Of a DNA stretch of 16,003 bases, positions 9,701 through 16,003 are shown piece after piece. The DNA comes from JBCCRH01 sp039208045. GTDB lineage: Bacteria > Bacteroidota > Bacteroidia > Chitinophagales > Saprospiraceae. Position numbers and translations under genes: made by a program. The stretch spans positions 1-16,003 of the forward strand of contig JBCCRH010000089.1 of assembly GCA_039208045.1 (NCBI GenBank), read 5' to 3'. The number at the start of each line of letters is the position of its first letter. Position 1 is the stretch's first letter. Under the pieces are notes generated by a model. The model searched no databases. It was not told the DNA's origin and worked only from the letters and a program-made list of their open reading frames with translations.

Positions 9701-12700
9701 TATCGCAGCTGGTGGCATAGTGCTAACTGTTACAGATGAGCTTTCATCAGAATGCGTAGCTTCTGTAGAGGTGAGTCCACCAGCTGCTTGCTCAGATGCT
9801 TGCGCTATTCAGGCTACTGTTCAACAGGTGTTATGTGATGATAATAATACCCCCAGCTTGGCAGATGATGATGTCTTTACTTTCCAGTTAGTTGTTGAAG
9901 GTTCCAATACTGGATTAAATTGGATAACAGATAGTGGGGCAACGGGTAATTACGGCACACCCACTACTTTTGACCCATTTGATATAGCAGCGGGAGCGGT
10001 TAATTTAACCATTACCGATGGAGATGATTCTAATTGCCAGACAACAGTAGAGGTGGTACCACCAAATACTTGCTCCGACTTATGTGCTATAGAAGCCAGC
10101 TTACTGGACGTATTTTGTGATGATAATGGCACCTCCACGGAACCCGAAGATGATTTATTTTTTGCTGATGTAATAATAGCAGGCCAGAATGTCGGTGATA
10201 GCTGGATAGCCAGCAATGGCAATACAGGTGCATATAACGAAGCAACACGTATTGGGCCATTTTCTATTGCTCAGGGAGCTGTAGCCCTTTCTTTTACCGA
10301 TATAGATGACATGACCTGCGAAGCTACACTCACCTTGGCTCCTCCAATGACTTGCTCCGACGAATGCCTCATAGAAGTACAGTCGAGTCTTCTAGTATGT
10401 GGCGATAATGGAACGCCAGAGGATATCAGAGATGATGCTTATATAATGGAAGTTCTAGTGAATGGTGCCGGTATAGGGACAACGTGGACAACTGGCGATG
10501 GTAGGACGTGGGCCTACGGGGAAATGGTAGAAATCGATCAGCTATCAATCGTCAATGGATTTTTTGAGCTGAGCATTACCGACACTGATGATCCGATGTG
10601 TAGCACTATGGTGCAAATGGAGACGCCTAGCTTTGAAGTTATTTGCCCAGAAGACACCAGTAGTGTTCGAATAGATCGCGCAGCTAATATCATTGCGGCG
10701 GCACTAGATGATAATGATCCTATTAGAATGGAAACCGATACGTTCTGCTGGATTGATAGCATTCCGCTTCCAACGGGTCTTCGGTATTTTGATACCATTC
10801 ATATTCGCACTAGTAATCTTCTTCCTCCCAATACGCCTTATACTTTTGCGCTATACAGCAGCATGGAGGTGTCTAATCCTCCTCCATTCTATCCAGTACC
10901 CTTTGTAGATGGCTTAGGCGCTATTTTCAGAGATCATATCAATCCACTAGATCCTTGTTGTACCATCATGCGCGGAGATACTTCGCTCGAAGCAGCAATG
11001 CTGAGACAGCCATTGCCCCGACTCGACGCTGACTTGGAGGTAGAAGGAACTATTGTATGGATGACCAGTTTACCACTTCAGCCCAATGAGCATTATGTAT
11101 TGCTAACAAGTACTTGGTTACCCGAGACTACAGGTTCCTACACTTGGGTAGTATTTAGCGAAAGCGAAGACATTCCCTACCTGATAGTTGAACCTGAAGA
11201 AGTAGCACTAGCGATTGAAGATAGCATCAATTTGGAGTACGATCTACTGTGCGAAGACTACACTCAGCTATTGGATACTACTTACCTAACGGGAATGGCC
11301 ACTGTGGCTGACAGTTGTGGATTAAATAATTTCTTTTTTACAGATGCATGGATAGCAGAAGACTGCACTAGCGGAGTGATCGAACGTACCTTTATTGCTG
11401 AAAATAATAATGGGATGATCGATAATTGTGTCCAAATGATTGATTTCAAGTCTGCTGAGTTTGACGATATCGACTTCCCTGCATGGTACTATGTACTCAA
11501 CTGCTTTGAAGATTTTGAAGTAGATATGGATGGCAATCCACATCCCAATGTGACAGGTTATCCATTTGTAAAAACAGCATTTGGCGCAGCGCTACTTGAT
11601 AGTGCATTCTGCAACTTATCTGCAGTATACGAAGACTCTTTACTTCAGGTATGTGGTCTGGAGCGAGAGGTAGAGCGTACCTGGTTAGTATTAGATCAAT
11701 GCTTGCCCGAAGATACGCTCGAAATGGTGCAAATCATTAAAGTGAAGGGAGAACGCCCTCGCATAGAGTGCCCTATCAGTAATCACTACTGTCCAATCGT
11801 CGAAGACGATATTATGCTTTGGTCGGTAGATCCATTTTCTACTACGGCTACTGTTGAAATTCCACTACCTGATGTGTATGGAGGATGCCAAGAGGGATGG
11901 GATGTTTTGACGCAAGTCTACCGCAATAATGCAGATGGTACCCTGACGCTAGTATATACCATTCAGCCGGATGAAGAGCGCTTTCTATTCGATGTAGCTA
12001 TTGGCGATTATACGGTGCGCTACTCACTGCTAGGAGGTTGTGAATTTGCTGCTGCTCAAGACTGCATCATTCGAGTGGCTGACTTAGTAGAGCCAGTAGC
12101 CATATGTTACAGTCCTATACAAATCGCCATTGGTAATTTGGGGGTACGCTATGTCAACGTACAACAGATCAATAACAATAGCTATGATAATACCGAGATT
12201 GCTTCGATTGAAATTAGCAGAGAATACACCTACGATATTGATGGCTGCGAGCCATTGGCTGAGCCTACCTTCTCAGATTGGGGACAATTTGTGGTGATGG
12301 AATGCTGTGATGTTGGCACTACTGTGAAGGTAATGCTTCGAGTAACCGATATTTATGGCAATGAAAACTTTTGTTGGTCAGAGGTTCGAGTAGTAGATAC
12401 GACACTGCCTATTTGTTTCGGTATTCCTAATGCAGAGACGGAGTGTAGCGAGTTGCCTGATAGTTTTGATCCTTTTGACACCGCACTGCTACAATCGATT
12501 TGGGGCTTGCCAGAAGCGTACGATAACTGTACGCCTGAAGTGATTGAGTTAGCACCACAGGTGAATTTCGATCAGTGTAGTTCGGGTACGATTATTCGTA
12601 GCTTTTATGCAGAAGATACCTATGGTAATGTGTCGTTGGAAACAGTAACACAGGTGATTACGATCACCGGAGAACGCAATTATGAAATTCGGTTCCCAAA

Positions 12701-15011
12701 AGATGGGCAGATGAGCTGTGGCGAGCAGATGCTAAGCGACTCTATATTTACGAATGAAATTGGTTGTGAACTGCTAGCGGCTACTTTTGAGGATGAACTC
12801 CTTCCTGATGGTGAGGGCTGCTACCAGTTGGAGCGGACCCACTATGTAATCAATTGGTGCGAATATGATGGAGAAGCAGATCCGGTGGTGATTAGCCGCG
12901 ACGAAGATTGTGATGGTCAGGAAGGAGAAGAAGCGGTGTGGGTACTTCGCCGTACGACTACCTCATTTATTGATCGTGATTCGGTTAGCCAAAATGCGGT
13001 GCCCTTCGCTACAGAAAAAGGAATAAGCTGTACAGGAACGACTAATCCGCAGGGCTACTGGCGCACGGTAGAAAGCAATGGCTACTGGCAATACACGCAG
13101 ATTATCAGCGTGATTGATACGATAGCACCTGAAATTATGCTCAGCGGTGACACTAATCTCTGTATTGATAGTTTGGGCTGCGAGGCGGCCGTTAGCTTCA
13201 GTTTAGCATTGTCACAAGGCTGTGTATTGGATAGTATTGCTGATCTATCTATTGAGTTCGATGCCTTTGCCGATGGCGAAGCGGATGATTTTCCAGCAGG
13301 GACAGGAGAAGTACTTACAGGTACTTTCCCTAACTATCAAGTAAACTTCAACTATACCTCGGGCACTCACTTATTGTTAGTGCGTGCAGTAGATTTGTGT
13401 GGTAATGTGGCAACGCAAACTCTAGAATTTGTGATTGAAAACTGTTCTCCTATTACACAAGACTGCGACGGAGGACTCTACAATTATGAGATTCGTTTTC
13501 CCGCAGATAAACAAGTCACTTGTTTTGATGAAAGTGTTGTGCCCGATATTGATTTATTCCAACTAGGATGTGGAGATTTAGAAGTACAAGTACGCGACGC
13601 TATTTTACCGAGTACCGGTTTGATATGTATGCGCGTAGCACGTACCTATCTAGTGAAAAATGACTGTGCGTACGATGGTATTTCTGAACCAGTCGTGATC
13701 GGTCGCGATGAAGACTGTAATGAAATAAGTGGAGAAGCAGATGTGTGGGTGTTACGCAAAGCACACCTTACGCGCGTAGATATTGATCGAGATCCTTTCA
13801 ACAATACTCCACTTGCAAATACAAGAGGCACCAGCTGCAATGGTAACTCCAACCCCGCAGGCTATTGGAGAAATATCGACTCTAAAGGCTATTGGTCATA
13901 TACTCAAATTATCACGGTGGTGGACGAAACGCCACCTAGCTTGAATCTAACTATGCAGGCGGATACGCTATGTGCTGATGCCACTACTTGTGATGCGTTC
14001 TTTGAAACGTCTTTTACCATAGAGGATGGTTGTCCGATGGAAGGAAGTGCCAGAATATCAGTTTGGTTAGATCTCGATACGGATGGCATCTTAGATTTGG
14101 ATTTGATGGAAGAAGGGGCGGTTAGCGGTGATTTTCCTGACTTTACCATAGCAGATGACTTTCCAATTGGAGAGCATGAAATCATTATAACCGCTGTTGA
14201 TGGATGTGGAAATGATATTATGCAAAGTATACAGCTGGTGGTGCTAGATTGTACCATAGAGCCGATTGAGTGCCATGAAGACTTGGTGTTCACCGTCGAG
14301 CAGGTGAATCCTCCCCAAGATGTGAACGGCGACGGAACGATTGATCGAGGAATGGTAGAAATCGTAGTAGAGGACATCCTGGCTGAGCAAATAGCTGACT
14401 GTTCAGTAGTAACCTACTCGATCAATCTGGCTGGCGAAATGCCAGACATCAATCAGCAAAGTATTATCCTTACCTGTGATGGCGGGACTTCTAGAGGGAT
14501 TGAGGTTTATGCTTGGGATGATGCCTTCAACCCTATGCAAATAATGCCAGACGGAACCATGGGAGGACGTAACTTTACAGGTTGTAGCACTACTGTCATT
14601 CTAGCTGCTCCCAACGGAGTCTGTAAACCGGCTAAAGGGGACGAAGAAGTTGGAATACCTCTGGATCAAGAGCCCACATTAGGGGAAGATGTAGGGGTTG
14701 GCCCGATTACAGTACCAGGGAGTCCTGATGATATTGTAAAATCAGAAACAGTTAAGCTCTTCCATAATATGCCTAACCCATTTAATGAGCAAACGACTAT
14801 ATCTTTTTATTTGTCAACAGAGAAACATGTTTCTCTCTACATTCACACTGCTACAGGAGAGCGCCTCTGGCAATTGCAAGGCCGATATGATGCAGGAGAG
14901 CATCGCGTAATTGTCTACAGTAAGGATCTACCCAAGACAGGCATTCTATTTTATTCTCTACAAACTGGCACCTTTTTTGAAACTAAAAAGATGTTAGTAC
15001 TAGATAAATAG
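6738..15011 (+). CDS. Giant secreted DUF11/repeat protein with T9SS sorting domain (2757 aa)
   Basis: The ATG at 6738 is preferred over the in-frame TTG at 6696 because it gives a good signal peptide: basic residues R9, R11 and R15, a hydrophobic stretch at 18-32, and cleavage likely after GLA (37). Order by residue: a unique region (about 40-500) with FNGNGQFDPGGQD and many Cys; an Ig-like domain (about 505-583, SGPNG, GTYTAVVQD, GCDA); a DUF11 domain (about 584-735, SVTNTGTDPATGVVVRDSLP) ending in an Asp-rich DTNGNGIVD stretch; six 94-residue 4-Cys repeats (740-1300); the conserved CC-containing region (about 1300-1600); HYR-like beta domains (to about 1980); two NYEI modules (about 1981-2506); a terminal module with DVNGDGTID (nt 14319-14345); and a T9SS type A tail from nt 14754 (MPNPFNEQTTISF, KKMLVLDK end). 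It is a paralogue of the upstream giant gene but has its own leader and terminator. An extracellular adhesin or matrix role is inferred from architecture; no enzyme motif was seen. Its codon use is more mixed than that of the upstream gene. Confidence 0.94.
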   Translation: MNKIYTAIRGRQLIRHTYWYPLILTLSILLLPNMGLAEGTKQLAPTDSDLVMLMIGRADFGSFASFDGPESSRLYITINNPNEIVYLGLGRALNNNGELDNSSTPSYQFQIKRAIDGAIVHGPFNINTLNSNTTSWEDAVLGPRAITGEGYETNHSRFIFEPTEAGDYYIEFRDIQYLGNWDITVAMDDTPIPGRIWSRNWAFRTPPSQNIQPECIWEREFNGQLYSYTKDGFVTKIDFSNSGFQGLSFNVAFNETGPGTSGDFALDRQSVLNANLTDNVAQHRIFLQEPDIVVFPDGLCGGVTAVGDLQCSVEGSGLCLPLTVERAGTIEILLDFNGNGQFDPGGQDVLLVQNFEEGDLEKCIPWDGLKADGTSIGFTEQVDLVLQYAQGAQHWAVYDGEFLKNGFCIETIRPICANSVNADRLYWDDRNIQMEPGTGQLLDGRAGCSCEDDCRTWTNFNTNVDDCLQTQDVLTTGYGDKNTLNTWWFANIVLSARVNVPIFSVGLSGPDLFCENTPSTIELITSGDEILTSVVWSGPNGAIDAGSPNATSILVSEEGTYTAVVQDQEGCDASASITLESGACDVDIELSKTSIITEAYPGEVIPFVISVTNTGTDPATGVVVRDSLPGGFSQIGGISNGGILEATGPTSSQRTITWPPLDLAPGQTQLFTYSAVLSIQTSTLPEPYYLTNLAEVIAINEEDNDSTPNNGVDTNGNGIVDNDSSDEDDGDAHSINLLPCNILASISDLTCLDNGTPSDASDDQFTFNLLVERDGPGTSWTANDGTTSTYGTTVSMGPYAIIDGAINLQIADALPEYCSTSITIEPPPTCSNLCVIEASLVNVNCLDNDTPSDPSDDVFTFEVMVTGLNTADTWTSTLGQSGNYEESVILGPLPINDEVLTVTLTDESDNACTTTLEVSPPETCSKLCAIEATVVEVVCDANGTPSDDSDDLFTIDIIVDGLNTGNGYSINIGNDGIYGELTTVGPFAIAAGGIVLTVTDELSSECVASVEVSPPAACSDACAIQATVQQVLCDDNNTPSLADDDVFTFQLVVEGSNTGLNWITDSGATGNYGTPTTFDPFDIAAGAVNLTITDGDDSNCQTTVEVVPPNTCSDLCAIEASLLDVFCDDNGTSTEPEDDLFFADVIIAGQNVGDSWIASNGNTGAYNEATRIGPFSIAQGAVALSFTDIDDMTCEATLTLAPPMTCSDECLIEVQSSLLVCGDNGTPEDIRDDAYIMEVLVNGAGIGTTWTTGDGRTWAYGEMVEIDQLSIVNGFFELSITDTDDPMCSTMVQMETPSFEVICPEDTSSVRIDRAANIIAAALDDNDPIRMETDTFCWIDSIPLPTGLRYFDTIHIRTSNLLPPNTPYTFALYSSMEVSNPPPFYPVPFVDGLGAIFRDHINPLDPCCTIMRGDTSLEAAMLRQPLPRLDADLEVEGTIVWMTSLPLQPNEHYVLLTSTWLPETTGSYTWVVFSESEDIPYLIVEPEEVALAIEDSINLEYDLLCEDYTQLLDTTYLTGMATVADSCGLNNFFFTDAWIAEDCTSGVIERTFIAENNNGMIDNCVQMIDFKSAEFDDIDFPAWYYVLNCFEDFEVDMDGNPHPNVTGYPFVKTAFGAALLDSAFCNLSAVYEDSLLQVCGLEREVERTWLVLDQCLPEDTLEMVQIIKVKGERPRIECPISNHYCPIVEDDIMLWSVDPFSTTATVEIPLPDVYGGCQEGWDVLTQVYRNNADGTLTLVYTIQPDEERFLFDVAIGDYTVRYSLLGGCEFAAAQDCIIRVADLVEPVAICYSPIQIAIGNLGVRYVNVQQINNNSYDNTEIASIEISREYTYDIDGCEPLAEPTFSDWGQFVVMECCDVGTTVKVMLRVTDIYGNENFCWSEVRVVDTTLPICFGIPNAETECSELPDSFDPFDTALLQSIWGLPEAYDNCTPEVIELAPQVNFDQCSSGTIIRSFYAEDTYGNVSLETVTQVITITGERNYEIRFPKDGQMSCGEQMLSDSIFTNEIGCELLAATFEDELLPDGEGCYQLERTHYVINWCEYDGEADPVVISRDEDCDGQEGEEAVWVLRRTTTSFIDRDSVSQNAVPFATEKGISCTGTTNPQGYWRTVESNGYWQYTQIISVIDTIAPEIMLSGDTNLCIDSLGCEAAVSFSLALSQGCVLDSIADLSIEFDAFADGEADDFPAGTGEVLTGTFPNYQVNFNYTSGTHLLLVRAVDLCGNVATQTLEFVIENCSPITQDCDGGLYNYEIRFPADKQVTCFDESVVPDIDLFQLGCGDLEVQVRDAILPSTGLICMRVARTYLVKNDCAYDGISEPVVIGRDEDCNEISGEADVWVLRKAHLTRVDIDRDPFNNTPLANTRGTSCNGNSNPAGYWRNIDSKGYWSYTQIITVVDETPPSLNLTMQADTLCADATTCDAFFETSFTIEDGCPMEGSARISVWLDLDTDGILDLDLMEEGAVSGDFPDFTIADDFPIGEHEIIITAVDGCGNDIMQSIQLVVLDCTIEPIECHEDLVFTVEQVNPPQDVNGDGTIDRGMVEIVVEDILAEQIADCSVVTYSINLAGEMPDINQQSIILTCDGGTSRGIEVYAWDDAFNPMQIMPDGTMGGRNFTGCSTTVILAAPNGVCKPAKGDEEVGIPLDQEPTLGEDVGVGPITVPGSPDDIVKSETVKLFHNMPNPFNEQTTISFYLSTEKHVSLYIHTATGERLWQLQGRYDAGEHRVIVYSKDLPKTGILFYSLQTGTFFETKKMLVLDK
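8955..10635 (+). repeat. Six tandem 94-aa 4-Cys repeats in the second giant protein
   Basis: Units begin at Cys codons 8955, 9237, 9519, 9801, 10083 and 10365. The spacing is exactly 282 nt (94 codons) five times in a row. The last unit is about 271 nt and lacks the final PPxTCS. The unit is the same family as in the upstream gene: CxIEA, then a CDDNGTP-like motif, SDD plus aromatics, W near the middle, GPxxI, DxxxxxC and PPxTCS. The third unit replaces the mid-repeat Trp with Tyr (NGYSI). Sequence between units is clearly divergent, so the constant length points to selection on the fold or its packing rather than recent duplication. Confidence 0.92.
12678..14254 (+). repeat. Two tandem NYEI modules in the second giant protein
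   Basis: Copy 1 (12678-13449) and copy 2 (13482-14254) both open NYEIRFP and both contain an RDEDC motif, VWVLR, a DRD motif, a GYW..GYW pair with YTQII, a DxxxP strand and a closing CGN motif. They are about 257 residues each with a ~10-residue linker. The upstream paralogue has only one such module (4721-5495). The divergence between copies shows that the duplication is not recent. The function is unknown. Confidence 0.82.
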
Positions 15012-15078
15012 TCTGGAATAGTAGCAAAAGAATGTTTAATGTCCCCCTAGTAAGCACATTTGTTGATGTGTAGCAGAA

Positions 15079-15108
15079 GGGCCGGCGAAAAGTCGGCCCC
15101 TTTTTTTT
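15079..15108 (+). terminator. Intrinsic terminator of the second giant gene
   Basis: GGGCCGGC (15079-15086) pairs with GTCGGCCC (15092-15099), with one G-U pair, around a GAAAA loop. It is followed by C and a T8 run (15101-15108). It begins 67 bases after the stop codon. It is a GC-rich, strong classical intrinsic terminator. Confidence 0.92.
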
Positions 15109-15156
15109 GCAGCTATCCGAAGGATTTTAGCGCAAAAGCGAAAATGATTCGGTTTT

Positions 15157-15319
15157 TATAGTTCAACAATGCTAGATTTGTGAAAATATGGCGACGGCAT
15201 TTTCTTGGCTTGCAAGGCGAAAAACGTAGGCATAGCCTTAGCTACGCCGAGGCTTTTCAACGTGGCAAGCCGGGAAAAGGGCTAGTCAGAATTCACAAAT
15301 CTAGGGTTATTGAACTATA
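15157..15319. repeat. 163-bp long imperfect palindrome (MITE-like or hairpin element)
   Basis: The outer arms 15157-15184 and 15292-15319 are reverse complements at 25 of 28 positions, starting TATAGTTCAA and ending TTGAACTATA. Inner stretches also pair: GGCTTGC (15207-15213) with GCAAGCC (15265-15271), CTTTT-type runs with GAAAAG, and near the tip GGCATAGC (15229-15236) with GCTACGCC (15241-15248) around a CTTA loop at the exact centre. The whole unit therefore folds as one long hairpin. The ends can be read as TAGTTCAA...TTGAACTA flanked by TA, as expected for a miniature element moved by an IS630/Tc1-type transposase; this is inference. It sits 18 bases before the next start codon and may carry or shape that gene's promoter or leader. 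The 48 bases between the preceding terminator and this element (15109-15156) show nothing else convincing. Confidence 0.75.
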
Positions 15320-15337
15320 TTTAAAATTTAGCAAAAT

Positions 15338-15700
15338 ATGAAAGCACATACAGCGAGTTTAATCAATGCAATCCTGCTGATTGCGATGTCAGGTTGGGGG
15401 TATATCTCCTCTGAAACGCCTTCTTTTACGGCGCTTATTCCAACGGCAGTAGGGGTGGCCCTATTAGCGATGAATGGTGGGGTAAAGCGAGAAAATAAAG
15501 TAATTGCTCATATTGCGGTGCTGCTCACCTTGGTGATTCTGTTCGGTTTGTTTAAGCCATTGATGGGTGCGATGGAAAGAGGCGATACGATGGCCATTGT
15601 TCGGGTAGCGGTGATGCTGGTAAGTACGGTGGTAGCGATGGTCTACTTTGTCAAAAGCTTTATTGATGCGCGCAAGAAGCGGCAAGCAGAAGCTTCCTAA
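15338..15700 (+). CDS. Small four-helix integral membrane protein, function unknown
   Basis: 120 residues from an ATG preceded by an A/T-rich leader (no clear Shine-Dalgarno, normal for Bacteroidota). Four hydrophobic segments can be seen at about 8-23, 30-46, 55-72 and 87-108. They are joined by short loops, including NGGVKRENK (46-54) and MERGDT (79-84), and the protein ends in a basic tail DARKKRQ. The positive charges at 50-54 and 110-115 suggest that the TM2-TM3 loop and both termini face the cytoplasm. No catalytic motif or named family was recognised. It looks like one of the compact conserved hypothetical inner-membrane proteins seen across marine bacteria. It follows a long palindrome, probably has its own promoter, and has no evident link to the giant surface proteins. 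Confidence 0.85.
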   Translation: MKAHTASLINAILLIAMSGWGYISSETPSFTALIPTAVGVALLAMNGGVKRENKVIAHIAVLLTLVILFGLFKPLMGAMERGDTMAIVRVAVMLVSTVVAMVYFVKSFIDARKKRQAEAS

Positions 15701-15716
15701 GTAGCCTTGGCTACTT
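15699..15716 (+). terminator. Weak hairpin overlapping the stop of the membrane-protein gene
   Basis: AAGTAGCC (15699-15706) and GGCTACTT (15709-15716) are perfect reverse complements separated by TT, so the realistic structure is a 7-bp stem with a 4-nt loop. It uses the last two bases of the TAA stop. Only a three-base T run (15715-15717) follows, so termination would be weak. It may instead attenuate read-through into the sensor gene 30 bases on. Confidence 0.4.
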
Positions 15717-15731
15717 TAAGTCATACGAGAT

Positions 15732-15738
15732 GGGGAGG
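15732..15738 (+). promoter_or_regulatory. Purine-rich ribosome binding site of the propeller sensor gene
   Basis: GGGGAGG ends 7 bases before the ATG at 15746. A Shine-Dalgarno-like site is unusual for Bacteroidota, but here it supports the ATG pair at 15746/15749 over an in-frame TTG at 15707. Confidence 0.45.
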
Positions 15739-15745
15739 CACCATA

Positions 15746-16003
15746 ATGATGGGTGTGCTCCCCTTGCTTTTTCTGAGTGTTGCGCTACCGGCGCAGGATT
15801 TCATCTACCGGCACTACACGATCGATGATGGTCTTCCTAGTTCGGAAGTCTTTGATATACTACAAGATCGGCAGGGGTATATCTGGTTGTCTACCGATAA
15901 TGGGATTAGTCGTTTTGATGGGTACGCTTTTCGCAATTTTAACAGTGCAGAAGGGCTGGGCGATCCGGTCGTTTTTAATATAAAAGAAGACCAGGAAGGA
16001 CGT
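15746..16003 (+). CDS. Two-component regulator propeller sensor, N-terminal part only
   Basis: The frame is open from 15746 to the end of the window (86 codons) and continues beyond it. Residues 1-17 (MMGVLPLLFLSVALPAQ) form a short signal peptide, with cleavage likely around PA-Q/D. The mature protein begins with IYRHYTIDDGLPSSEV (20-35) and a Reg_prop blade QGYIWLSTDNGISRFDGY (43-60), with a second blade starting at about 74. This is the hallmark N-terminus of periplasmic beta-propeller sensors, which typically continue with a Y_Y_Y domain, one TM helix and a cytoplasmic histidine kinase, LytTR or LuxR output. Which output this one has is not visible. The signal peptide lacks basic residues when started at 15746; an in-frame TTG at 15707 would add an Arg-containing stretch, so the start is slightly uncertain. 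The ligand is unknown. Confidence 0.88.
   Translation, partial: MMGVLPLLFLSVALPAQDFIYRHYTIDDGLPSSEVFDILQDRQGYIWLSTDNGISRFDGYAFRNFNSAEGLGDPVVFNIKEDQEGR

Noticed and set aside
15777..15983. Plus-strand 68-codon frame near the window end
   Set aside because: It overlaps the Reg_prop sensor frame, which has a signal peptide and a clear propeller blade; this frame has no supporting features.

Overview
The window comes from a bacterium of the phylum Bacteroidota, probably a Saprospiria/Lewinella-like marine gliding type. The evidence is two giant secreted proteins, each ending in a type IX secretion system (T9SS) type A sorting domain, and the start of a 'two-component regulator propeller' sensor of a kind common in this phylum. 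The genus is inference. All four genes lie on the + strand; no RNA genes, CRISPR, transposase or phage genes were seen.

Layout. (1) Positions 2-6298 are the 3' part of a giant cell-surface/secreted protein gene; it enters the window already inside a tandem repeat array, so its real start lies upstream. It carries nine 4-cysteine repeats of about 94-104 residues, a conserved region with no name known to me, HYR-like cysteine-rich beta domains, one copy of a ~258-residue 'NYEI' module, a calcium-loop-containing module and a T9SS tail. (2) Positions 6299-6737 are intergenic: a good intrinsic terminator, two inverted repeats and a weak candidate promoter. (3) Positions 6738-15011 encode a second giant protein (2757 aa), a paralogue of the first. 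It has a signal peptide, a unique N-terminal region, an Ig-like domain, a DUF11 domain, six repeats of the same family, the same C-terminal architecture but with two copies of the NYEI module, and a T9SS tail. (4) Positions 15012-15337 hold a strong terminator and a 163-bp long imperfect palindrome that folds end to end as one hairpin. (5) Positions 15338-15700 encode a small four-helix membrane protein of unknown function. (6) From 15746 to the window end runs the start of a periplasmic beta-propeller sensor gene.

The two giant genes are separated by a terminator and about 440 bp, so they look like independently transcribed tandem paralogues rather than an operon. Both proteins should be exported by Sec, cross the outer membrane through T9SS, and act outside the cell, most likely as adhesin or matrix-like stalks; this role is inferred from architecture only. 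No enzyme domain was seen in either. The last two genes have no evident functional link to the giant proteins. The most interesting points are the regular 4-Cys repeat family, signs of recombination between paralogous modules, the contrast in codon use between the two giant genes, and the 163-bp hairpin element.
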